From NCBI GenBank assembly GCA_041795785.1, contig JBHBXR010000094.1:1-23758 (forward strand): DNA of 23,758 nt. The letters run 5' to 3'. The translations under genes and the position numbers were made by a program. This DNA is from CAJPST01 sp041795785 (lineage in GTDB: Bacteria; Pseudomonadota; Gammaproteobacteria; Enterobacterales; Pasteurellaceae). Shown here piece after piece: positions 7,729 through 13,874 of this stretch. The stretch's first letter is position 1, and every line of letters begins with the position of its first letter. The notes beneath the pieces were generated by a model that was not told the DNA's origin, did not search any database, and saw nothing but the letters and a program-made list of their open reading frames with translations.

Positions 7729-8913
7729 ATGGACAGAATAAAAAATCCTTTTAATCCTGGAGCCGGTTCGAAACCGCCTGCATTAGTGGGGCGAGATCAG
7801 ATTATTGAAGAAGCAACTATTCAGATAAAACGGGCAAATTTGGGAAACAGTATTCGAGCACAAATGTTACTTGGTTTACGAGGAGTTGGCAAAACTGTGT
7901 TGTTGAATCATATTTCGACAATTGCGGAAGAAAACAAGCATGTTATTACAGTTATTGAATCTAATGAAGATATTGAATTGGTTGCAGTATTGCAATCTGA
8001 AATTCAGCAATTATTAAGAAAATTATCTGTGATAGAAAATGTTAAAGATAAAGTGCTCCGTGCATTTTCCGTTGCAAAATCTTTTTTCTCAACTTTTAAT
8101 ATCGATATTGGTGGTATTTCAATTGAAATAGAGCCCGAATTTGGTACAGCAGATAGCGGGCTATTAGAAAGCGATTTGGCGCAGCTTTTTGTCGTTATCG
8201 GTGAAGTAGCAAAGGCAGCTAATCGACCTTGGTCAATTTTTATAGATGAGGTGCAATATTTAAAATCATCAGATCTTTCTGCACTAATTGTTGCTTTACA
8301 TCGTTGTAGCCAAAAGAATTTACCAATTTTATTTTTTGGAGCAGGTTTACCACAAGTTGCAGCAATGTCTGGAGATGCTAAATCATATGCTGAACGATTA
8401 TTTGCTTATCCTTCTATAGGTGCTTTACCTGTAGATGAAGCCAAAAAAGCTATTCAAGAACCAATAGAGAAATTAAATGAACATATTACAGATGATGCGC
8501 TAGATGAGATTGTTAAATATACTAAAGGTTATCCTTATTTTTTGCAGGAATGGGGAGCTGAAATTTGGAATGCTGGTATTGAGCAAATGCCGATCACTCA
8601 ACAAGATGTTATTCAAGCTTCTAAAAGTGTATTTTATAAACTAGATAATGGCTTTTTTAATGTTCGATTAGATCGATTAACGAATAAAGAGAAAGATTAT
8701 GTTATTGCTATGGCAAAGTTAGGGAATGGTCCTTACAAATCTGGAGATATAGCAAATTATTTAGGGAAAAGAAACAGTGAATTGGGTAACGTACGAGCTA
8801 AAATTATTGAAAAAGGAATGATTTATAGTCCATCATACGGTGAATTGGATTTTACTGTTCCCCTATTTGATGATTTCCTGCGCCGTAAATTTTTTATCCA
8901 AGATAATATTTGA
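7729..8913 (+). CDS. Solitary AAA/STAND-like ATPase with C-terminal winged helix, function unknown
   Basis: A 394-residue protein of unknown function. It opens with KNPFNPGAG and a VGRD motif (20-23), as in the AAA_16/ORC1-like P-loop ATPases. Walker A is GLRGVGKT (49-56) and Walker B is WSIFIDEV (168-175, with Asp173 and Glu174). A sensor-like strand ILFFGAGLP follows at 200-208. Helices around residues 236-300 resemble an AAA lid, and residues about 317-390 look like a winged-helix domain (KSGDIANYLGKRNSELGNV). No membrane segment or nuclease motif is seen. Base composition is clearly more AT-rich than the flanking genes, and codons are A/T-ending, suggesting transfer. It sits in the middle of a wrecked IS1182 element, without partner genes. 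Related solitary ATPases are widespread; a defence or regulatory role is only conjecture. Confidence 0.85.
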   Translation: MDRIKNPFNPGAGSKPPALVGRDQIIEEATIQIKRANLGNSIRAQMLLGLRGVGKTVLLNHISTIAEENKHVITVIESNEDIELVAVLQSEIQQLLRKLSVIENVKDKVLRAFSVAKSFFSTFNIDIGGISIEIEPEFGTADSGLLESDLAQLFVVIGEVAKAANRPWSIFIDEVQYLKSSDLSALIVALHRCSQKNLPILFFGAGLPQVAAMSGDAKSYAERLFAYPSIGALPVDEAKKAIQEPIEKLNEHITDDALDEIVKYTKGYPYFLQEWGAEIWNAGIEQMPITQQDVIQASKSVFYKLDNGFFNVRLDRLTNKEKDYVIAMAKLGNGPYKSGDIANYLGKRNSELGNVRAKIIEKGMIYSPSYGELDFTVPLFDDFLRRKFFIQDNI

Positions 8914-9023
8914 TTCTGTCATGCCTAACTTATTGGCATCCGTTCACTTTTTATTTAAGAGCATTAGAATTTTTATTGCAGTTAAGATTGTATTTTAGTC
9001 TTTGTGCCACTGCTACATAATAT
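8914..9023. other. Non-coding gap between the ATPase gene and the transposase remnant
   Basis: No gene seen. A weak hairpin (ATGCC at 8921-8925 with GGCAT at 8935-8939) followed by a T-rich stretch at about 8948-8954 could end the ATPase transcript. The rest is AT-rich and unassigned. Confidence 0.4.
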
Positions 9024-9670
9024 CGGAGAAAGTCGTTAAAGGAGAATGAGAAAACAGCAGAAGTGAAAGACACGAAAGTCAGTAATACCGACTCCGACTG
9101 CGGCTATATGCGCCGAGATAATAAACTGAAAAGGTCTTCTATCTTGACTAGACGGCAAACACTGCATTATTTTAGATACCTTTGCCACCGCAGGCGATGT
9201 CAATGATAGCCAACTTTATATCGCTCGCCTAGATGCCACCACCCAACGCTTTCAGTTCACGCCCAAAACTGTCGGGATAGATGCGGGTCATTTTACGACA
9301 CCTATTGCCGAGAGCTTAGCTCACCGAGAGATTCTCGGTATGCTTGGCTATCGTCGTCCCACCAAAGGGAAAAACAGCCTGAGAAAGCAAGACGTTACCT
9401 ATGATGCGAACAAGGACTGTTACCTGTCCGATGAGGCAAGCTCTCCTTTACCGCACCATCACAAGAGAAGGCTATCACGCCTATAAATCTAATCTTGCCC
9501 ATTGTTTGATTTGCCCTCCTTCGCTCTCAGTGCCCCAAGAATCAAAAAGCGAAAAGGCTGATTACCCGACATATATATCAAACGGCGACGGCACAAACAT
9601 CAAAAAGATAGCCCTTTTGCTCTGGTTTTTTTACGCTGTTTATGGCACAGGCTTTATCAATATGACATGA
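9024..9670 (+). pseudogene. IS1182-family transposase, C-terminal fragment, broken
   Basis: Frame 3 reads TAEVKDTKVSNTDSDCGYMR from 9054. After a frameshift near 9145, frame 1 gives DGKHCIILDTFATAGDVNDS from 9151, then GIDAGHFTTPIAE, GYRRPTKGK and DVTYDANKDCYL. A second frameshift near 9424 moves the match to CPMRQALLYRT and TREGYHAYKSN. A third near 9515 gives LRSQCPKNQKAKRLITRHIY. The C-terminal NIKKIALLLWFF then follows directly, so the stretch normally found between these blocks is deleted. The DAGHFTTPIAE block corresponds to the DAGYKTP region around the second catalytic Asp of IS1182 transposases. With at least three frameshifts and a deletion it cannot be functional. Confidence 0.82.
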
Positions 9671-9734
9671 TGGTAAGAAAACCCACCAAACTTACCGTTT
9701 GAGTAGTGATTTGAAGTGAAAAGACAAGAGAAAT

Positions 9735-9771
9735 AAATAAAAACACCGTATCGTTAAATGATACGGCGTTT
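9735..9771 (-). terminator. Terminator of ulaF; copy 2 of the 37-bp direct repeat
   Basis: This is the second copy of the dppA terminator, 36 of 37 bases identical. The single change (A at 9745 for G at 7182) gives an A-C mismatch in a plus-strand RNA but a tolerated G-U pair in a minus-strand RNA, where the stem is followed by a U-rich tail. It therefore still suits termination of ulaF transcripts from the right. Before the IS inserted, one hairpin probably served both converging genes. Confidence 0.75.
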
Positions 9772-9794
9772 TGTTCTGAAGGCGTTTTTCCGCT

Positions 9795-9859
9795 AAAGTG
9801 CGGTTGGTTTTCAGCATGTTTTTCACTTGATAAAACTGCCCAAAAAGCGACCGCACTTT
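9795..9859. repeat. Inverted pair of uptake sequences downstream of ulaF
   Basis: AAAGTGCGGT (9795-9804) and its complement (9850-9859) face each other across about 45 bases, just past the ulaF stop. The long loop makes this a weaker hairpin than the other uptake-sequence pairs; it may assist termination of ulaF. Confidence 0.6.
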
Positions 9860-9866
9860 GATCGGT

Positions 9867-10562
9867 TTACTGACCGTAATAAGCGTTTTTGCCGTGTTTA
9901 CGCAAATAGTGTTTATCCAGCAGTTCTTGTTGCATAGATTGCAGGTTAGGACGTAATTGGCGGCTGAACAGGTTCATATAACCGATTTCTTCCAATACCA
10001 CCGCATTATGTACCGCATTATCCGCATCGGTCCCCCATGCGAACGGACCGTGAGAGTTCACTAACACCGCCGGCACGTCTTTCGGATCGATACCGCGCTT
10101 ACGGAAAGTTTCCACAATCACTTTACCGGTTTCCAATTCGTATTCGCCCTGAATTTCTTCTGCGGTCATTTTACGCGTGCAAGGAATGGAGCCGTAGAAA
10201 TAATCGGCGTGCGTAGTGCCCGCTGCGATTAAATCTTCACCCGCCTGCGCCCAAATGGTGGCGTGACGTGAGTGAGTATGTACGATGCCGCCGACCGTCG
10301 GAAATTGACGATAAAGCTCCAAGTGGGTCGGTGTATCGGAAGAGGGTTTTTTATTGCCTTCCACGACTTTGCCGCTGAATAAATCAACCACCACCATATC
10401 TTCGACGGTCATCACATCATATTCCACACCGGACGGTTTAATCACCACCAAGTTTTTCTCGCGATCGATGGCGGATACGTTGCCCCAAGTAAAGGTTACC
10501 AAATTATGCTTCGGTAACGCCAAATTCGCTTCTAATACTTTTTGTTTTAATTCCTCTAACAT
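9867..10562 (-). CDS. ulaF: L-ribulose-5-phosphate 4-epimerase UlaF
   Basis: Zinc-dependent class II aldolase-like epimerase converting L-ribulose 5-phosphate to D-xylulose 5-phosphate, the last step of ascorbate catabolism before the pentose phosphate pathway. The 231-residue length matches AraD/UlaF. Metal ligands His95 and His97 are in IVHTHSRHAT and His171 is in NSHGPFAWG; Asp76 (SSDTPTH) and Asp120 also align with E. coli AraD. Sequence alone hardly separates AraD, UlaF and SgbE; the assignment rests on the surrounding ula genes. Its start overlaps the ulaE stop by seven bases, indicating coupling. Its 3' end faces the IS remnant and a duplicated terminator. Confidence 0.93.
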   Translation of the reverse strand: MLEELKQKVLEANLALPKHNLVTFTWGNVSAIDREKNLVVIKPSGVEYDVMTVEDMVVVDLFSGKVVEGNKKPSSDTPTHLELYRQFPTVGGIVHTHSRHATIWAQAGEDLIAAGTTHADYFYGSIPCTRKMTAEEIQGEYELETGKVIVETFRKRGIDPKDVPAVLVNSHGPFAWGTDADNAVHNAVVLEEIGYMNLFSRQLRPNLQSMQQELLDKHYLRKHGKNAYYGQ

Positions 10563-11416
10563 TGAAAACCACCTTCTTTCATTTTTTGTTCAATCCAACG
10601 ACGGGCGTTAATGATTTCCGCAATCGGCTCGTCGGCTTTTTCCGTCCACATTTCAATTAAGAATGCGCCACGATAATTTAATTCCGCTAATGTTTTAAAG
10701 CAAGCGACAAAATCTACACAACCTTCCCCGAACGGTACGTCACGGAACTGACCTTTGCAGGTTTCAGTCACTTTGTAAGTGTCTTTTAAGTGAATGGCTG
10801 AAATTTTATCTATGCCTAATTTGAGTTCTTCCGCCACATTGTCGTTCCACGCACTGAGATTGCCTAAATCAGGGTAAACGGTAAACCACGGCGATTTCAG
10901 CATTTCATCCCATTTCTTCCAACGGGAAATGGAACTCATGAATTTGGTATCCATAATTTCAACCGCAATGGTTACTTGATTGCTGGCGGCACGTTCGACC
11001 GTCCATTCCAAACCTTGTCGGAAACGTTCGATAGTGCCTTCGTCCTGCTCTTCATAATACACGTCATAGCCGGCAAGTTGAATCGTGCGGATACCCAAAT
11101 CTACAGCAAGCTGAATTGCTTTTTCCATAATTTCATAGGCTTTTTGACGCGTTGCCTCATCACGACTGCCGAAAGGGAAACGACGGTGTCCGGACAAGCA
11201 CATGGACGGAATGGTCACACCGGTTTTGATAATCGCTTTCACCAAATCAATGCGTTCTTTTTGGCTCCAATCCAAACGCGCCAAACGCTCATCGCTTTCG
11301 TCAATGGAAATTTCAACAAAATCAAAGCCGCATGCTTTGGCAATAGACAGACGATCCTGCCAACTGATATTTTTCGGCAGGGCTTTTTCATAGATACCTA
11401 GTTTATGTTTTCTCAC
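10556..11416 (-). CDS. ulaE: L-xylulose-5-phosphate 3-epimerase UlaE
   Basis: TIM-barrel epimerase converting L-xylulose 5-phosphate to L-ribulose 5-phosphate, 286 residues as expected. Family features: KLGIYEKALPK at the start, FDFVEISIDESDERL, SMCLSGHRRFPFGS, IQLAGYDVYYEE, VEIMD (catalytic Glu region), YPDLGNLSAWN and VPFGEGCVDF, all in UlaE order. The start codon is GTG at 11416, preceded on the minus strand by AGGAG six bases away; no ATG fits the family N-terminus. It overlaps ulaF by seven bases. It lies 59 bp after ulaR, so ulaR-ulaE-ulaF is likely one transcript. Confidence 0.95.
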   Translation of the reverse strand: MRKHKLGIYEKALPKNISWQDRLSIAKACGFDFVEISIDESDERLARLDWSQKERIDLVKAIIKTGVTIPSMCLSGHRRFPFGSRDEATRQKAYEIMEKAIQLAVDLGIRTIQLAGYDVYYEEQDEGTIERFRQGLEWTVERAASNQVTIAVEIMDTKFMSSISRWKKWDEMLKSPWFTVYPDLGNLSAWNDNVAEELKLGIDKISAIHLKDTYKVTETCKGQFRDVPFGEGCVDFVACFKTLAELNYRGAFLIEMWTEKADEPIAEIINARRWIEQKMKEGGFQC

Positions 11417-11475
11417 GGGAGGCTCCTGTATTAGTTTTATTCTTTACTTTAAAAAATCCGTTTCTTCGTCTTGGC

Positions 11476-12228
11476 TTATGCCAAAATTATCTCAAGACCT
11501 TTATTTCTCAAGTCATTAATAATCTCCGGATCCGCTTCTTTACCGGTTACCAAAACATCAATATTTTTCAATTCGCTAAACAACATACCAACTTGTTTGC
11601 CTAATTTAGAACTGTCCAATACCACAACGTATTTGCTGGCTTTGGACGACATTTGCCGTTCCGAATTGGCAATAATCATATCGGTTTTATATAAACCTTC
11701 GGCGGTAAACCCTTTGCCGCTGGTAAACATAATATTTGCCGCATAAACGGCGTCATTCTGATTATTTAGCGATAATGTCACCTGCTTGGCTTTATTATAT
11801 TGCCCGCCGATAATCACGATATCATCATGTTCCTGTTCAATCAGTGCGTTTGCTAAAGGCAGGTAATTAGTGATGATTTGCAACCGCCTCCCGCTCAAAC
11901 AATGCCCCAACATTTGCATCGTCGTACCGCAGGTAATCACGACGCTGTCGCCGTCTTGACACAATAAGCTCGCTCTTTCGGCAATGCGTTGTTTTTCGGA
12001 AAAATTGTTAACCGGACTGTCTTGTGAGAGCTCGGCAGCAGCGCCGATGTTGATTTTTTCCGCCCCGTTTCTGACTTTGGTTAATTTCCCCATTTGATTG
12101 AGTTTATTGATATCACGGCGCGCTGTAGCGGGAGAAACGTCTAATAATTGAATAATTTGTGCCGTCGAAAGTATTTGATGTTCATCCAACAGATTTAATA
12201 ACTTTCTGTGTCGGTAATTCTCGTTCAT
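11476..12228 (-). CDS. ulaR: UlaR, DeoR-family transcriptional regulator of ascorbate genes
   Basis: DeoR-family repressor, 250 residues. An N-terminal helix-turn-helix (about 21-46, STAQIIQLLDVSPATARRDI) precedes the sugar-phosphate sensing domain. The conserved blocks GKLTKVRNGAE, VITCGTTMQMLG and LDSSKLGKQVGML agree with UlaR. In E. coli, UlaR represses the ula genes and is relieved by L-ascorbate 6-phosphate. I chose the ATG at 12228, which has GAGAAG eight bases upstream; an in-frame TTG at 12243 overlaps that ribosome binding site. Unlike in E. coli, where ulaR is next to ulaG but separate, here it is inside the minus-strand cluster between ulaG and ulaE, so it may be regulated with its targets. 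Confidence 0.9.
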   Translation of the reverse strand: MNENYRHRKLLNLLDEHQILSTAQIIQLLDVSPATARRDINKLNQMGKLTKVRNGAEKINIGAAAELSQDSPVNNFSEKQRIAERASLLCQDGDSVVITCGTTMQMLGHCLSGRRLQIITNYLPLANALIEQEHDDIVIIGGQYNKAKQVTLSLNNQNDAVYAANIMFTSGKGFTAEGLYKTDMIIANSERQMSSKASKYVVVLDSSKLGKQVGMLFSELKNIDVLVTGKEADPEIINDLRNKGLEIILA

Positions 12229-12288
12229 TATGATACTTCTCAATATTAATAATTCTCGACCTATTTAAGCAAACCATAATAAACAAGT

Positions 12289-12319
12289 AAAGCCACCTAA
12301 AGAGATTAAAGGTGGCTTT
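12289..12319 (-). terminator. Hairpin between ulaG and ulaR, possible partial terminator
   Basis: A 10-bp stem (12289-12298 with 12310-12319, AAAGCCACCT) lies just past the ulaG stop. On the minus strand, the direction of ulaG, it is followed by only a moderate U-rich tail (TTTACTTGTTT in DNA terms). On the plus strand a run of six T follows, but nothing upstream is transcribed that way. It may partly stop ulaG transcripts and so separate its level from ulaR-ulaE-ulaF. Confidence 0.6.
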
Positions 12320-12331
12320 TTTCATTATTTA

Positions 12332-13423
12332 TTACAACATGGATTTAAACTGAATATTCGGCTCTTGTTCGAAACAATCGTCAAAACCGCGCGGGTGATG
12401 GTATTCGATTAAATCTTTATCTTGCGGATACACGTATTTACCGCCCACTTCCCAAATAAACGGATGGAATTTATATTGCAGACGATCTTTGCGCATACGC
12501 CATAGTTCCAAAATTTCTTGTGTGCTCGCCATAAAATTGGTCCAAATATCGTGGTGAACAGGAATCACGACTTTAGCACGCAAACATTCCGCCATACGCA
12601 GTAAATCTATCGATGTCATCTTATCGGCAATACCCACCGGATTTTCACCGTAGTTATTTAACGCCACATCAATATCGAATTGTTTGCCGTGTTTGGCAAA
12701 CTGAATGGAATAATGAGAATCCGCACCGTGATAAATAGTACCGCCCGGTGTTTTAAACACATAGTTCACTGCTTTGCGTCCCATTTCTTCATCCGACGGG
12801 CAAAGTCCCGCCAATTCTCCGCCTTGCGCATCCGCCCCTTCCACCGGCAATGTCACTAAACAGGTGCGGTCAAAGGAATCCAAGGCATGAATTTCTACAT
12901 CTTTCAGTTTAACGACATCGCCCGGTTTAACGACAATAATACGCTCTTCCGGTACGCCCCATTTTTTCCATAACTCCGCACAGTGCCACGGGCCGACGAA
13001 TTTCACATGGTCTAATTTCGGGTTGTTGACAATTGCCGCCGCCACATTCACATCAATATGGTCACTGTGGTAGTGAGTGGCAAGAATGAAATCCACTTCG
13101 TTAATTGCAAACGGATCCAACACCATCGGTTGCGCGCGCAGGTTAGGTTGTAATTTACGCACCCCCGCCATATTCGCCATTTGGTGTCCGCGCACCATAT
13201 CTTTTACTTTCTTAGTGCTCTTACCGCGACCGCACCATAAATCCATACAAATGTTTGCACCGGCCGGAGTTTTAATCCATATCCCCACGCAGCCCAACCA
13301 CCACATGGCGAAGTTGCCTTCCGGTACCACTTCGTTTTCAATCTCTTCGTTTAACCAAGTACCCCATTCAGGGAAAGTAGAGAGAATCCAACTTTCACGG
13401 GTAATTTCTGAAATTTTGCTCAT
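12332..13423 (-). CDS. ulaG: L-ascorbate-6-phosphate lactonase UlaG
   Basis: Metallo-beta-lactamase-fold hydrolase that opens L-ascorbate 6-phosphate to 3-keto-L-gulonate 6-phosphate, the first cytosolic step after import. At 363 residues it is near the E. coli length (354). The metal-binding motif HYHSDH (His117, His119, Asp121, His122) is intact; further conserved blocks are WWLGCVGIWIKT, VGPWHCAELW, YHGADSHYS, NYGENPVGIADKMTS and VIPVHHDIW. The ATG at 13423 is preceded by AGGAG at good spacing on the minus strand. It is transcribed divergently from ulaA and reads towards ulaR-ulaE-ulaF. Confidence 0.96.
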   Translation of the reverse strand: MSKISEITRESWILSTFPEWGTWLNEEIENEVVPEGNFAMWWLGCVGIWIKTPAGANICMDLWCGRGKSTKKVKDMVRGHQMANMAGVRKLQPNLRAQPMVLDPFAINEVDFILATHYHSDHIDVNVAAAIVNNPKLDHVKFVGPWHCAELWKKWGVPEERIIVVKPGDVVKLKDVEIHALDSFDRTCLVTLPVEGADAQGGELAGLCPSDEEMGRKAVNYVFKTPGGTIYHGADSHYSIQFAKHGKQFDIDVALNNYGENPVGIADKMTSIDLLRMAECLRAKVVIPVHHDIWTNFMASTQEILELWRMRKDRLQYKFHPFIWEVGGKYVYPQDKDLIEYHHPRGFDDCFEQEPNIQFKSML

Positions 13424-13460
13424 TGTTTAACTCCTAGTAAGAAAGGTTAGAGTGGAATAA

Positions 13461-13480
13461 AATAATCAAATACAATCATA
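13461..13480. promoter_or_regulatory. Candidate UlaR operator 1 (ulaG side)
   Basis: AATAATCAAAT at 13461-13471 continues to 13480 and matches the box at 13720-13739 in 17 of 20 positions. It overlaps a predicted minus-strand -10 box (TATGAT, complement of 13475-13480), whose start would be near 13468. Directly beside it AATCATAAAT occurs twice with a 10-bp period (13474-13483 and 13484-13493), one helical turn. Assignment to UlaR is inference from position and repetition. Confidence 0.5.
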
Positions 13481-13520
13481 AATAATCATAAATTTTTTGT
13501 ACACTATTTTTTCGTCATTT

Positions 13521-13536
13521 TGTGATCTAGATCTAA
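13521..13536. promoter_or_regulatory. CRP site, ulaG side
   Basis: TGTGATCTAGATCTAA matches the E. coli CRP consensus TGTGATCTAGATCACA except in the last half-site (CTAA for CACA). Its centre (13528.5) is about 60 bp upstream of the predicted ulaG start near 13468, a class I spacing. Confidence 0.65.
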
Positions 13537-13703
13537 TTTTCATTGTTACTTTCTCTCGCCGCAGCCACCGCAAAACATCAATCAATTGAAAATAAACATT
13601 ATTTTAGACTGATGATAAAATTGACTTTAAAAAAGGTAAGAGTATGGGAAAAATCAAGGTTGACAACATTTTTATCAAAAAATCCGTTTTTACAAAAAAA
13701 TAA

Positions 13704-13719
13704 TGTGACACAGCTCACA
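13704..13719. promoter_or_regulatory. Perfect CRP site, ulaA side
   Basis: TGTGACACAGCTCACA is a full TGTGA-N6-TCACA site. Its centre at 13711.5 is about 41 bp upstream of the start expected from the TATAAT at 13740-13745, the spacing of a class II CRP-activated promoter. Confidence 0.85.
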
Positions 13720-13739
13720 AATAATCAAATTCAATCTTT
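13720..13739. promoter_or_regulatory. Candidate UlaR operator 2 (ulaA side)
   Basis: Second copy of the 20-bp box (17 of 20 identical to 13461-13480, same orientation). It fills the space between the CRP site and the -10 box, so a bound repressor would block polymerase. Assignment to UlaR is inference. Confidence 0.5.
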
Positions 13740-13745
13740 TATAAT
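13740..13745 (+). promoter_or_regulatory. -10 box of the ulaA promoter
   Basis: A consensus TATAAT with a CRP site centred about 41 bp upstream of the implied start (near 13752). No good -35 box is visible, as expected for a class II CRP-dependent promoter. Confidence 0.6.
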
Positions 13746-13857
13746 CTAATTTAGTTGCTATTATGTACAACGTGTTAAATTCGGACTCGTCAGAATTATA
13801 TCACTCAACCTCAACTGGGTTTCATTTTTTCAATATAAACAAATAAATATTAAAATA

Positions 13858-13874
13858 ATAAGAGGAACTCTTAT
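13858..13874 (+). promoter_or_regulatory. Hairpin covering the ulaA ribosome binding site
   Basis: ATAAGAG (13858-13864) and CTCTTAT (13868-13874) are perfect complements around a GAA loop. The stem contains the Shine-Dalgarno AGAGGA and the first two bases of the ulaA ATG (13873). It could lower translation initiation; the stem is short and AT-rich, so the effect may be slight. Confidence 0.4.

Larger units (their letters stand above)
7209..9734 (+). mobile_element. Decayed IS1182-family insertion sequence carrying an ATPase gene
   Basis: The block between the two copies of the 37-bp terminator repeat contains an N-terminal transposase fragment (7273 to about 7575) and a C-terminal fragment (about 9024-9670) in the same orientation. 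Both match what I know of IS1182-family transposases (N-terminal KAIDFEFI, LLGYLFSIKSER, KEIEVNVAY; C-terminal DAGHFTTPIAE, YRTITREGYHAYKSN, NIKKIALL). Neither is intact. The central part of the transposase is absent and is replaced by roughly 1.4 kb holding a promoter and an ATPase gene. Hairpins lie near both ends (7220-7249 and 9672-9696), but I could not identify matching terminal inverted repeats. No uptake core occurs in the block. Confidence 0.8.
13424..13872. promoter_or_regulatory. Divergent control region between ulaG and ulaA
   Basis: This 449-bp AT-rich gap holds no convincing gene. From left to right it contains the ulaG ribosome binding site, candidate repressor box 1 (13461-13480) overlapping a predicted ulaG promoter, a near-consensus CRP site (13521-13536), a featureless centre, a perfect CRP site (13704-13719), candidate repressor box 2 (13720-13739), a consensus -10 box (13740-13745), and a leader of about 120 nt ending in a hairpin that includes the ulaA ribosome binding site. 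Confidence 0.8.

Noticed and set aside
7729..8913. Calling the ATPase an Orc1/Cdc6 replication initiator
   Set aside because: Only the general P-loop/winged-helix layout is shared; no origin repeats are nearby and the host has a normal bacterial chromosome.
9401..9670. An 89-residue open frame
   Set aside because: It contains only the C-terminal pieces of a frameshifted IS1182 transposase (LLYRT, TREGYHAYKSN, NIKKIALL), so it is part of a pseudogene, not a gene.
13543..13749. A 68-residue open frame in the ula control region
   Set aside because: It runs through the CRP site, the candidate operator and the -10 box, has no recognisable features and lacks a convincing ribosome binding site.
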